Assembly: GCA_947579665.1 (NCBI GenBank)
Contig: OX388349.1
Span: 67,646,841 to 67,710,840, forward strand
Source: Sympetrum striolatum
Lineage: Eukaryota > Arthropoda > Insecta > Odonata > Libellulidae
DNA: 64,000 bases
Direction: 5' to 3'
Position 1 is the stretch's first letter. Each line of letters starts with the position of its first letter. The position numbers and the translations under genes are program-made. This document shows, piece after piece, positions 1-10,420 of the stretch. Under the pieces are notes generated by a model. The model did no database searches. It saw only the letters and a program-made list of their open reading frames with translations, and was not told the DNA's origin.

Positions 1-520
1 CAATGGTGACTTTCAACTTTAGTATACATGGTGAAGAAAAGATAGAAAGCAAATAGCACTCCGATATTTAGTCAGAAAAATTGCCTTTGTAAAACATTTT
101 TGTGACCGATTTCCAATCGAACGTATTGCCTTTGTTATAAGTAAAAAGTAGATTAAATGTAATGTGTGTATGTATGCTGTGGTTATACTATGTATACATG
201 CATAGAAAATATTGTTTATCTACAACGATAGATAATAATAAGCATAATTCAAATATGTATACTGAGTTTAATTTTATAAAATTTCTTACAAAAATCGATA
301 AATAGGAAATGAATCTTTAATCCCAACTCTTAAGCCCTCCCCACTGCTCGATCCTAGATCCGCCACTGGTGAGCGGCCCATCATTCTGCTTAATGTAATA
401 ATAATTTTGTAGATATATGAAATCTACGCTCCCTGTCAGGATGCCCTGGTAATTAAATTTATATATATATCAGTATACCATCTTCCGGAATAATGTAACT
501 ACTTGCTCAGGGTCATAGCC
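1..520. other. AT-rich intergenic DNA, nothing recognised
   Basis: No open frame of note, no inverted repeat and no recognisable protein fragment is seen. The stretch is AT-rich and ends where a dispersed repeat copy begins near 521. Confidence 0.5.
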
Positions 521-1175
521 TAATCTCTCGAGATAAATTCCAATCCATTTAAAATCTGAACACATCGACAAGATCCCCAACTACACATATCCGCGGACGT
601 CTATTTGTACGTGTAAAGAGCCTCATCGAGAGAAAACCATCACTGAAGGAAATACTAAGCGGAAGCCTGTCGTCGTAGAAGGATTTGGTTTTTACTAAGA
701 GAGATCGGAGTATTAGTATCTTATTGGGATCCTAGATTGAATATTTTATTAGAGAGGTGCTAACAATCAAAACCAACTAAATTCTGTATGGTAGTACTGG
801 GATTATAAATGGTTAATACTTCAAAATCTTTTTTTGTGATCTCACTGCATACCAAAACATCTGAAACATCTGTGTTCCGAGAAAAAAACCGCTACCGCAA
901 AACTGAAAATGATTGTATCTGTGTTAGGAAAGTCACACCTGCTTAAATTACGAGTGGTGTTTTTTAAATGATCCTCCCCTCTTAAAAGGTAACAAGTTAC
1001 TGAGTCAACGGAATTAATTTATTTTATTTGCTGAATGCATATATAAAGATTACTTCGCTTAATAATACGGATTGAACAGCATAAATGGTGTTAACGATAA
1101 GAAGCTACTATTTAATTCTGCATGAATGCTTAAATTATCATTTTACGTTTCCAATACTTGTATCCTATTATTGAA
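521..1175 (+). repeat. Dispersed repeat family R1, copy A
   Basis: From the segment beginning with the motif GATAAATTCCAATCCATTTA onward, this copy aligns in order with 3870-4600 and, less well, with 3190-3700. Shared landmarks are the GTCGTCGTAGAAGGATTTGG block, the CTGCATACCAAAACATCTG block and the AAAGGTAACAAGTTACTGA block. It carries no open frame and no visible terminal repeat. It may be a non-autonomous transposon or a locally duplicated intergenic segment; the sequence does not decide. Confidence 0.75.
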
Positions 1176-1388
1176 AATGAAACATGGTCACATGAAACAT
1201 GGAAACAGGCCCTACGAGGGCCGTTTCCGGTGCACTTGTTGGTAAAATTTTAAACTAACTGAATAAGCAATAAAAATAGTAACTAGCTGTTCAGATTTAT
1301 TAATTATTGTCTTTTTCAATTTCCTTAATGTCACATACAAAAACATCTCAAGCATGCTAGGGAAATTGTACTGATCAGAATCGACACC

Positions 1389-1627
1389 TTAACCCTCCAT
1401 GGCCGGAATTATTTTTTTTGTAATTATTTTAAATTTCTTTCATATTTCGATTTATGATTGTCTGAAAACAATACCCATAAAATATCATACATAACCGTCA
1501 CATTAAACTAGCCAAACAAATACAAAATGCAACATTGTCATCGAGCTCTCCTATTCGGTGATACAAAATGAAATAATAGTAGGTGTCGGATGATGCCATA
1601 TGGCATCAGTAGTCCGTCGAGGGTTAA
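1389..1627. mobile_element. piggyBac-type MITE (TTAA-flanked, 239 bp)
   Basis: The element starts TTAACCCTC and ends GAGGGTTAA, so it has short inverted ends inside TTAA target sites, the signature of piggyBac-superfamily insertions. The inverted similarity continues imperfectly for about 16-18 bases. An 18-base perfect palindrome (1591-1608, TGATGCCATATGGCATCA) sits just inside the right end, a typical subterminal feature. There is no coding capacity, so it would depend on a transposase elsewhere. The weak arm similarity suggests either age or naturally short termini. Confidence 0.65.
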
Positions 1628-2427
1628 ACTTTGCTGCCTAGCCTTTCTTGAATCATCAATGGATTAGACTTGATAAAACTGTTTCAAGCGATATTTTTCG
1701 TTCCAAAATATTGTCATATAAATTTTCCAAGTTTTTTCAGTGACGTTTACTATTGGTACGTAAAGAAAAATGCAATTTCTCTCCCATAAATTTCCCACTT
1801 TTGTTTTATACTGACATTACAATTATGACTCTCGTAAGATGAAAACAAATTAAAAAACATTTCTCATAAATAAGCATTAAAGTTCATGTTAGAGCATAAG
1901 TTAATAATTAGACCCCTTCTAAATAAAGTTCATTGTTTCCGGAAACATCAGATCAGAAAAGTAGTAATAATTTCATTCACTCTAGAGTACAATTGTGGGC
2001 TGCAAGAAGATAAGTCAGTTCTGTTGCAAAAAGATTCACAATCAGATTAAAATATGTTAGTTTTCTCTGAGTTTCGGATCATTTAAATTGTATTCTTCTT
2101 CAAATTAACTTTTTTAATCTCTCAAAAATTCCAAATTCTTCAAACAATTTCTGATTGAAGACAGATGATACTAAACAGTAAAAATCTCTATTGTAATGGA
2201 GCTTCAATCATGTTTCCGTCATCAACAGAATTCAAGGCATTTTACGATAAGACTTGAAATTGATGATTGGTTCATACTCAAGTTTTTGAATCTTTTTTAC
2301 ACATTTCGCAGGTTTACAACCCCCCTTCTCTTTGCAGATAGTCTCCTGCAGTGAAAAAATGTTTTTAAACCAAAATAAACACATATAATCAATATGTCCT
2401 GGCTGTACTTCGTGGAACGACATCTTA
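1628..2427. other. AT-rich intergenic DNA, nothing recognised
   Basis: No gene, terminal repeat or protein similarity is seen between the MITE and the Penelope-like element. The open frame antisense at 2232-2492 overlaps the left arm of that element and has no recognisable domain. Confidence 0.5.
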
Positions 2428-2477
2428 AGTTGAAAGAAAAAACTGAGTAATTTCCACAATAAATTTTTAATTTTAAC

Positions 2478-2508
2478 GACCGGTTTCGGCATTGACAGCC
2501 ATCCTCAG
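2478..2508 (-). ncRNA. Hammerhead-ribozyme-like core in the PLE terminal repeat
   Basis: Reading the minus strand, CTGAGGA (2502-2508) matches the hammerhead CUGANGA box. It is followed by a short GGC/GCC helix with a 7-base loop and then GAAACCGGTC (2478-2487). GAAA plus the self-complementary ACCGGU and a following C fit the minimal type I hammerhead with a very short stem III, which acts best as a dimer. Stem I pairing outside the core is weak by eye. The mirrored arm at 2899-2929 has ATGAGGA instead of CTGAGGA and should be inactive. Confidence 0.45.
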
Positions 2509-2535
2509 GTGATGTTACATCGGAAATAACAATAT

Positions 2536-2886
2536 TTATAGGGATGTACGGAGTTTTGAGGGAAGGGCCAGGAGAGGGGAGGGGTTGAGGAAGGTGAGAT
2601 CGTTAGTTAGGGGTTTTTCTGAAGAGAGAATTTCTACTGTTTCTAAGGAATCCATTTTTCTCCCTTTCCATTGTCTGTGGAGCAGCTTCGGGTTGAAAGA
2701 GCTGGAATGGCCACTCTCTAGGAGGTGGTCCGCGAAGGCCGATCCGGGGTTTCCCAATCGGTAGCATCGCTGATGTTCGGCGGTCCTTGTTTTAAGGCTG
2801 CGACCCGTCTGCCCTATGTATGTGGCCGCACATTCCCCACAATTGAGCTCGTATACCCCGGATTGTGGGATGTGGGATGCTGTCAT
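2536..2886 (-). pseudogene. GIY-YIG endonuclease domain of a Penelope-like retroelement (5'-truncated)
   Basis: A 116-residue minus-strand frame contains SGVYELNCGECAATYIGQTG followed by an Arg-rich segment and a downstream Glu-His, the GIY-YIG nuclease core (GVY, 11 residues, YIG, then R and H). In Penelope-like elements this domain is C-terminal to the reverse transcriptase and nicks target DNA for target-primed insertion. The spacing Cys-Gly-Glu-Cys before YIG is typical of PLE rather than of UvrC or SLX1. No reverse transcriptase motif is found upstream on this strand because the inverted-repeat arm begins there. The fragment has no internal stop but cannot be an independent gene. Confidence 0.85.
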
Positions 2887-3011
2887 GAGGATGCATTCAT
2901 GAGGATGGCTGTCAATGCCGAAACCGGTCGTTAAAATTAAAAATTTATTGTGGAAATTACTCAGTTTTTTCTTTCAACTCAAAATAAACACAGTTTTTTA
3001 TTTGCCACTAA

Positions 3012-3703
3012 ACCATATTTCCTCTCTATTTTCACATTAAGTACTAAACAAATGCAAATTTAATTGATTTGATTCTTTTTTTATTATGTTGGTAGTAAGC
3101 AAGGATAAACGGAAGATGGGGTTTCCTAGGCCTGATTTCGCTCAATGCAGATGTATTGTAGTATTTATTTTAGCAGTATTCCTAATTTCTAGAGATAAAT
3201 TACCATCTATTTAAAATTTGAAGACATCGACAAGATTCACAAGTTACACATACGAATAGACGTCACCGTATATGGGTAGTAGATATAAATACCTACACAT
3301 ATGCGCGGACTTCTGTTTGTGCTTGTAAAGTGCCTCATCGAGGGAAGACCATCGCTGGTTGATATTTCAAAATTTATTATCGTTTTTGTGATCTTACAGC
3401 ATACCAAAACATCTGTAACATCCACGTTCAGAGACAAATCTGCTACCGCAGAACTGGAAATGATTGTATCTGTGTTAGGAAAGTAGCACCTACTTAAATT
3501 AGTATTTTTTAAATGTCCCTCCCCTCATAAAAGGTAACAAATCATTGAGCTATCGGAACAAATTTATTGTCATTACTCAATTTATAAATAATGAATAACA
3601 ATTACTTCGTTTAATACTAGAGATTAAATAGTTCGGAGTAGTGTTGACGATTAGAGGGTATGTACTTTTTAATCCTGAACGAATGCGCAAATTATTCTTT
3701 CCT
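3012..3703 (+). repeat. Dispersed repeat family R1, copy B (first tandem unit)
   Basis: The unit begins CCATATTTCCTCTCTATTTT and the same string restarts at 3704, so copies B and C are head-to-tail with a 692-base period. Order of conserved blocks is the same as in copy C, but B lacks the GTCGTCGTAGAAGGATTTGG block present in A and C, indicating an internal deletion of roughly 130-170 bases. Divergence is moderate, so the tandem arrangement is not recent. Confidence 0.75.
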
Positions 3704-4600
3704 TCCATATTTCCTCTCTATTTTCACAATAATTGTTAAAAAAATGCAAACAAAAATGGTTTAATCCTTGCTTTTATTATATTTGTAGGAAACAAGAATA
3801 AAATTGAAGATGGGATTTCCTTGGACCGTTGTCGCTGAATAAAGATGTATGTATCCCATACGAGATAATCCCTCTGGAGATAAATTCCAATCCATTTAAA
3901 ATCTGAAGACATCGACAAGATCCCCAAGTTACACATACAAACAGACGTCACGTTATATGGTAGTAGATATAAATACCTACACATATTCGCGGACGTCTGT
4001 TTGTACGTGTTCAAACAGACGTCCGACAGATCGAGGGAAGACCATCGCTGGAGGAGATGCTAAACGGAAGGCTGTCGTCGTAGAAGGATTTGGTTTTTAC
4101 TAAGAGAAATCGGAGTATTAGTATATCGTTGGGATCCAAGATTGAAGATTTTATTAGAAAGGTGCTAACAATCAAAACCAACTAAATTCTGTATGGTAGT
4201 ACTGGGATTATAAATGGTTACTACTTCAAAATCTTTTTTTGTGATCTCACTGCATACCAAAACATCTGTAACACCTGTGTTCCGAGAAAAAACCGCTACC
4301 GCAAAACTGAAAATGATTGTATCTGTGTTAGGAAAGTCACACCTGCTTAAATTAGTATTTTTGAAATGTTCCTCCCCTCTTAAAAGGTAACAAGTTACTG
4401 ACTCAACGGAATTAATTTATTGTCTTACTGAATCCATATATAATAAATAAAAATTACTCGTTTAATACTAGAGAGGGAAAAAATAGAATAGTTCGGAGTA
4501 GTGTTGACAATGAGAAGGTACTTTTTAATCCTGGATGAATGCGTAAATTATAATTTTACGTTTCGAATACTTATATGTTATTATTTAAGATGGATGGTTC
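3704..4600 (+). repeat. Dispersed repeat family R1, copy C (second tandem unit)
   Basis: Head-to-tail neighbour of copy B and the closest relative of copy A, sharing long near-identical stretches between 4060 and 4430. It contains a 13-bp perfect stem with an 8-base loop (3991-4003 and 4012-4024, GGACGTCTGTTTG and complement), which in copy A is present only as one arm. The last 200 bases match the ends of A and B more weakly. Confidence 0.75.
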
Positions 4601-7439
4601 AGTATAAATATTAAATTGCCGTTAATGAAACATCGTGCTAGTTTCTTTACTTCTGAAAAGGTAGACGAGAGAGTTAGCAATGTATAAGAGTGAACTGTAT
4701 AACTCAGGCGTAAATTGATTTATTTAGTTTTCACAACGATATTTCTTCGGCATATAGCGCTGAAGACTGCTTTCATGGACGCTGACCATCATATCTCCGG
4801 ATGCTGACGGAGAGAGGAATCAACTAACAGACTGCTCGAAAAGGAGAGCTGCGATTGGTACCTCTCTCCAAAAATTTTACAAATTTGGAAAAAGTTCCAA
4901 ACGCAATCTCTTTTTTCGTAGTGGATTTCTGCAACACCTCGCCTGATACTTTTCAGGAGAAGCCTGCTGTGAAAGAGAAGTCTGCCGTAAGTGAGTAGAG
5001 CTGATAAAATTTCCGTTTACTTTCTTATGTTTTAGGATCACTAAAGTTTATATTTCAGAGTAAGAGTACTAAAACTATATTCAAAATAACATTTTTATAG
5101 ATGTAAATACTGATTATCTAATTTGTAAATATGTGTGGCTCCGTTTGCATTTGTGACTCTCGTGATAAATTTCTCAACATTTCTTCTATGATTTCTGTAT
5201 GACTTGAGCCATTCAGTTATTCACCCAACCAAGGTTTCAGGTGCGTGACATTTTTATTAGAAATGTGCGAAAATTAGAGATATCTTTCGGATGTTGAAGT
5301 TGAACTTATATTATCTGAACGTTCGAAAAAATAGTAATTTAAGTTTCTTTCTTTAGAGATATGAGATGGGAGATTAAGTAGGACGTAAATATATAAATAT
5401 TGGTACTTAAACAGTAAAATTCGGCATAAAATAAAATACTAGACTAATAACAAAGATTTTATGCTTAAAATGTTACTTTTGAAGCCCTAAGTAACCTTTT
5501 TTGAGAATTTTGTAGTAGTGATATCAACAGGTAAGTGATGCAATAATGATCAAAATTCTCAAACACACTCTTAAAAGTATTCCGACAAATGAAAGAACTC
5601 TCTTCTGCAAAGCTAACCGTAATCCAAAGTGGTATTTGGTTGTGCCTCCGTAATTCATGATAATCACATACGAGTAATGAGGTCACACTCAGATCGGCGT
5701 AACATCCTCTTCGGAGAACGTAATATGAAAATTAGGACCACGGAAAACTGTTAACAGAGAGCATTATTTATCTCACGATTTCCTAAATGCCGGCTAATGG
5801 ATTAACCTCTATTTCCCCGGTGGCTGAGCAAGGCGCTCGAGAAAACGAACATCGATGTTTTGTTTCACTTCCTGGTTTTCGTAAGATGGCCAAACTGGGT
5901 CTCTCCGTATATTCCATAGTGTAAATTTTGTTTCGGTGTTTTATGCATATTCCTATCAATTTTTCACGTTCATTGCACGGATTATTTTATTAAAAATCGT
6001 TATGAAACAATGAATATACTATTTTATTTTATAGAATATGCAATGAAAAGGAAATGCAACTATATATTTCATAACTACATCTAAAGTGATTAAAATTTCG
6101 TGTTAATAGGTTAGAAGAACCTATTTAAAAGTTTTAAATATTATTTTCATCTTTTGGTACACATACAGAGTATCTCCACTCTTATCTATATTATATACGT
6201 CTATAATCTTTTTTACTCATTTCTATAATTTCCTTCAATTTCCCCGTTCTTATTATCGTTATAAAAAATTAAGAAAATAAGCTTTTGAAATGCACATTTA
6301 TATTTTAACTCGTATTCAACCAATCTGAGTTCAACCCTTTCAATGTTATAATTTCAACTCCAAATTCAAAGTAAAAGACATTCAAATAAATTAATAATAA
6401 TCATTTACTTCGTTAGAACTTCTTATAATAACCAGTACATTTTATTTTCTTTGGATAACTTTTTGATATTTGTGTTACTGTTTCATCAAAAATTTCCGAT
6501 GAAATATAAAGAAGTAGGAATTAAACAAGAAGACTCGGATCTTCCAACAAAGAAACGTATCCTTTCAAAATTCCATTGCTGTTGAGTATTTCTCTTAAAT
6601 CATTTTTACATTAGTGCATGCTTCGCTGTTTTTGGAAGTTTCCATTAGCGTGAAACGGTGCCTGGATCTTCACATGTATGATTGCCTTAATCATCGATGC
6701 CAGGGTAGCTTAAGGGGCAGGTGCACCGTCTCCCGTGGTCGCAGATCGCTGGGGCCATCTGCCAGTGGGACACCCGTTCCGGAACTGTGGTTGATGACCC
6801 AGTGACGCCGCGGAGGAACTCGCTATATTCCCACACTTGAGAGCGGGACCTCTCTCTATCAACAAGTTGGTCGGGTCGGAAAATGAAAGGCATGTGAGTG
6901 AGACCGCATACCGAGACACGAGGAGGAAAGGATTTCCAATGCTGCATTTATGATTCCATTTGCGTCAGGGAGTTAAGTTGATTCGAGGAAACGAGAAAAC
7001 TTTTATTTCATCGCCTTGATTCTCGAGCTATCCATTAGGACCCGAGGCGGAATCATACCGTTACATTTAAGTAAGTCGGACGTTCGTGCAATAAATCTAT
7101 TTCAAGGTAAATTGGGATTCTTCTACGCAATTAATACGTGGGATTATCATTAATTTACATTATGACCTTCAACATAAATTTCAGCGACATAAGTTCAAAA
7201 TTGAAGATTTTCCATGCATTTATTAGAATTACTCGATAAAATAAAACAATAGAAATAATTCCATTGATGTCTTACAGTATATTTAAAGAAATATACATAT
7301 ATTACAAGGAAAGATGCATACAAAGCCAAGAAATAGGCTAGTGAAGTGATATGTTTGGGGTGTTTTATCATTGGACAGTGAGAAAAGCAGATGAAAGATG
7401 AATAAAAGCAAGTGGATTTGGAGGAAGAAGGAGGACATA
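4601..7439. other. Intergenic DNA with two GC-richer patches
   Basis: No gene could be supported. Two patches stand out from the AT-rich background: about 4730-5010 and about 6650-6960. The latter has open frames on both strands over roughly 250 bases, which is expected of GC-rich sequence. Neither patch shows splice-site-bounded coding with a recognisable domain. They could be regulatory DNA or old exon fragments. Confidence 0.4.
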
Positions 7440-7690
7440 AAATTGTCTGACAAAGTAACAAACGAAGAGGTTTTGAAGAGGATAAATGAATAAAATTCCA
7501 TCATGGAGATAATCAGGAAGAGAAAAATGAATTGGCTAGGGAATGAGTTAAGAAAGAATGAAATAATATCATAATAGAAGGATTTGTGGCTGTGAGAAAG
7601 ATGAAAGGAAGGAGGAGAACAAACATGATAAGCGGCCTGAAAGGAAAAGATGAATATGGAAGAATGGAGAGATGGACCCAAGACAGAAGG
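7440..7690 (+). mobile_element. LINE reverse-transcriptase C-terminal remnant, copy 1
   Basis: The + strand reads, with frameshifts, through SDKVTNEEVLKRINE and then KRKMNWLGNELRKNE and a basic GRRR-like stretch. This corresponds to the segment just after the reverse transcriptase palm in the common insect endonuclease/reverse-transcriptase LINE family (KVTNEEVL, then KRK-W-GH-LR-). The same family recurs at 8780-11165 and 42600-43250. Stops and shifts make it dead. The long antisense frame here (7283-7816) is a by-product of the purine-rich sense strand. Confidence 0.65.
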
Positions 7691-8045
7691 AAGAGAGAAG
7701 AACATAATTAAGGACCTACCAACAGACAGAACTTTAGTTTTCAAGCGCAAACAGTACACCTTCCTAGACAAAGTGGTACCTGAGATACAAAGCCACGGAG
7801 AGATGGAGACCCGCACTGATGACTACGGAAATTGCCATTCTAAATTATGGAATTCCCTGCCAACTATAATTCGTAATGCAAGAACTATAAAGAGGTTTAA
7901 AATTTTAAAGATTGTTTAACCTAGGGTGTTGAATATTGTGTTATTTCATTAATTTCGACTGTTATGATTCTTGTACTGTTATTTACTGTTACCCTTAGAG
8001 TGTTTGCCGCAGAGCATAATAAAATGTATTATTATTCTATTGAGA
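7691..8045 (+). mobile_element. LINE 3'-terminal fragment with tail
   Basis: The frame 7650-7919 ends with KLWNSLPTIIRNARTIKRFK and a stop, the widespread C-terminal signature of CR1/jockey-like LINE proteins (WNSLP, about 10 residues, F-K). It is followed by a short AT-rich 3' region ending in AATAAAATGTATTATTATT, a plausible polyadenylation signal and simple-repeat tail. It abuts the preceding fragment but belongs to a different LINE family, so one probably inserted in the other. Confidence 0.65.
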
Positions 8046-8779
8046 GACGCTGTCGTTACCCCTTCGTTGTATCACTCTTGAATATCTCGACGGTTCAATT
8101 GGAAGTCGTGGATTTAATTCAGTTTTGAACTCTCTATCAAAAGAATAATCTTCCTTTTTTATTTTTATTTTAAGTTAATCTTAGTCTTTTTCATTTCATC
8201 TAAGAAAATGAAGTCAACGCAAAGTAAACTGTTTTATCTTCCAGGAATTTAACGGAGTAAATTTCTCATCGTAACCTCCACCTCATGAATGCTTTCCTAT
8301 AAAAATTTAGTGCGTATCTTATTTTAAGAATTACCTCTCAACAATTTACTGTTTTGAACGAATCAATTCGTAGCGCGAAGAAACATCTGCACACACATGC
8401 GATCAAAGTTTATGAAACATACCAGTGCATTCTGCATGAATCTTGAAGTTGAGAAGCTAACAAATTTTCAATTGTGGAAAAGGGAGAAGTAGCAAGAGAC
8501 ATGATTAACATAAATGGATAAGTCACGATTACCCTCTCACCTTTGAGCGAGTCTCTTTAGTTCCCTCTTAGAAGACGTTCTGTGAGAAATAAAGTAACTG
8601 AAAGTTAATAAAGCCATATTTTACGTTTGCTTAATTTCCTTCGTATTTTATTAGATTGTTGTGGTGTATGAAAATCTTATGGAGGGATAGTTTAGCTTAA
8701 TGACTAATCCAGGTGAGGAGAACTTTTTTTGTCAGAGGCCATATACTCAATTTATCAGCATGGAAAACTATCCAGCCGC
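8046..8779. other. Intergenic DNA, nothing recognised
   Basis: AT-rich sequence between two LINE fragments. No open frame, terminal repeat or tRNA-like box pair could be supported. Confidence 0.45.
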
Positions 8780-9409
8780 ATCTCATGTCAACAAATCTGG
8801 GTTTGAGATCCTACCCAGGAGTCCTAAAAGCATCTGGTGAATAATTAAAGAAGGCACAATATAGATTGACATGGGAAATGTACGATATACGAAGGGTATA
8901 CTCCCCTCGGAATTCCAGAAACGTGAATTGGTTCCCTTACCCAAAATAGCTTCAGCAAAGGAATGCGAGTAGTACCACATGATTAGTACGTATTATATCT
9001 CATGCCGCAAAAATAATGAACACCATCATTTTAAGAAGAATAGAAAAGAAGATATAGGAGCAATCAGTTTGGGTTCAAACGCGGTACAGGGACAAGAGAT
9101 GCGATACTGGCATTGAGATACCCTAGAAGAAAAACTACGAAAGGGCGAAGAATAATTTATAGCCTTCGTGGATATAGAGAAAGCATTTGAAAACGTTCCA
9201 TGGAAACGACTCTTCAGAATATTATGTGTGGTGGGGATAGACCAAAATACAGACGAATTATCTGAAAGATGTACAAAGAAGAGAAAGCTGTGATTAGATG
9301 TGAAGACTGCAGGGGAGAGGCTTCAACCGAAAAAGGGTGATGTATGGTTGCTGTCCATCACCTCAGCTATTCAACTTGTATATTAAAAATCTGATGTGGC
9401 CAGCACATG
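8780..9409 (+). mobile_element. LINE (endonuclease/RT family) copy 2, 5' half of reverse transcriptase
   Basis: Frameshifted + strand reading gives the finger region (LPKIASAKECE, then FKRGTGTRDAILALR) and the palm A box (IEKAFENVPWKRLF), followed by KMYKEEKAVIRCEDC and a degraded PLSPQLFNLYI equivalent. These are in the order expected for a non-LTR reverse transcriptase. The reading stops at 9409 where a different element begins and resumes at 10421. Several stops and frameshifts show it is long dead. Confidence 0.75.
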
Positions 9410-9499
9410 ACTTTCTCCATATATATAAGATGTAAATATTTATCTACCGCAGTAATTTCGAACTCTATATTCCATCTAAACTTGGAATATGAGTGATTA

Positions 9500-9522
9500 A
9501 TATATATATATATATATATATT
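9500..9522. repeat. (TA)n microsatellite
   Basis: About eleven consecutive TA dinucleotides lie inside the nested element, upstream of its tandem units. Confidence 0.9.
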
Positions 9523-9607
9523 CTTTGACGCCAAAACATAAATAATAATGTTTTACGGGACATGATCGATGAAAAACGATGAAATTGGCATTTCGCCCAT
9601 AGAGCCC

Positions 9608-10240
9608 AGAGCGCCCACAAAGTACATAATCAGCAACTTCCGGTTTATCAGTATTTCATGAATAACTCCTACACAATCAGTGATACAAAAATATGTTTCA
9701 ATCAAAAGTTATAGGAAATTTTATTTTCTAAAACTTTTATTAATAATAGTATATACCTAAATATCATATTTATGGAGATATTTTGAAAACCGGAAATGAG
9801 CTTTGAAGAATACAGCTCGACTTCCGGTAAACGGATTTACTCCAAAAACTAATCAACTCTTAAGAAACTAAATAAAGTACTATATATGAAATTTGGTGTT
9901 GATATAATGCATCGTTTTTAAGTTAGAGCGCCCACAAAGTACATAACGGCTACTTCCGGTTCATCGGTATTTCACGAATAACTCCTAATCAACCGGTGAT
10001 ACAAAAATATGTTAAATACAAAAGTTATAGTAAATAACATTATCTAAAACTTTTATAAGTAATACAATGCACGTATATATCATATTTATGGAGATATTTT
10101 GAAAACCGGAAATGAGCTATAATGAATGAAGCTCGACTTCCGGTCAACCGATTTACTCCAAAAACTAATCAACTCTGACAGCACACACCACAGTACTATA
10201 TACGAAGTTTGGTATTAATACGACCAATAGTCTTCACGAT
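9608..10240 (+). repeat. Two tandem units of 317 and 316 bp
   Basis: Units 9608-9924 and 9925-10240 each open AGAGCGCCCACAAAGTACAT and share in order the ACTTCCGGTT, GATACAAAAATATGTT, TTATGGAGATATTTTGAAAA and CTCGACTTCCGGT blocks. A third unit begins at 10241 and is cut after about 12 bases by a CA tract. Each unit has CCGGAA/TTCCGG motifs on both strands. Confidence 0.85.
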
Positions 10241-10249
10241 AGAGCGCCC

Positions 10250-10296
10250 ACTAACACACACACACATACAGACACACACACACACATACACACAGA
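10250..10296 (+). repeat. (CA)n-rich microsatellite
   Basis: Imperfect CACA tract with a few TACA and GACA interruptions, lying directly after the truncated third tandem unit. Confidence 0.9.
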
Positions 10297-10420
10297 CATC
10301 ATTCCGAAAATAGTCAAAACGTGTTCTAGGGACCCCAAAACATGTATTTCCGTTGAAATCTCGAAGTTGAATTTTTTCATGAAAACAATACTTTCTCTAT
10401 ACTTCGTATATGGAGAAAGT

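Larger units (their letters stand above)
2428..2979 (-). mobile_element. Penelope-like element fragment within an 80-bp perfect inverted repeat
   Basis: Positions 2428-2507 and 2900-2979 are perfect reverse complements over 80 bases by eye. The unique middle encodes, on the minus strand, a GIY-YIG endonuclease fragment of the Penelope-like (PLE) type. PLEs are known to carry terminal repeats in direct or inverted orientation and hammerhead ribozyme motifs inside them; both arms here contain a GAAACCGGTC block preceded by a CTGAGGA-like block. The reverse transcriptase part is absent, so this is a 5'-truncated, non-autonomous copy. Perfect arm identity points to recent origin or gene conversion. 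The element lies between copies A and B of repeat family R1. Confidence 0.75.
9410..10420. mobile_element. Nested 1.0-kb element with 14-bp inverted ends and two 317-bp tandem units
   Basis: The element interrupts a LINE reverse transcriptase exactly between its FNLYI and FADD-equivalent motifs. Its outer ends ACTTTCTCCATATA (9410-9423) and complement (10407-10420) are perfect 14-bp inverted repeats. Inside are a (TA)n run, two direct units of 317 and 316 bp starting AGAGCGCCCAC (9608 and 9925), the start of a third (10241), a CA-rich tract and a right-end hairpin (about 10389-10421). There is no coding potential and no clear target-site duplication. The transposon class is undetermined. Confidence 0.65.

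Noticed and set aside
2232..2492. 86-codon minus-strand frame overlapping the PLE left arm
   Set aside because: Its N-terminal part is just the translation of the inverted-repeat arm and the rest has no recognisable domain.
7283..7816. 177-codon minus-strand open frame, hydrophobic and Phe/Ser-rich
   Set aside because: It is antisense to purine-rich LINE remnants whose sense frames give recognisable motifs; the membrane-like look comes from the complementary pyrimidine-rich strand.
9410..10420. Helitron
   Set aside because: A right-end hairpin is present, but there is no CTRR end or TC start and the outer ends are inverted repeats.
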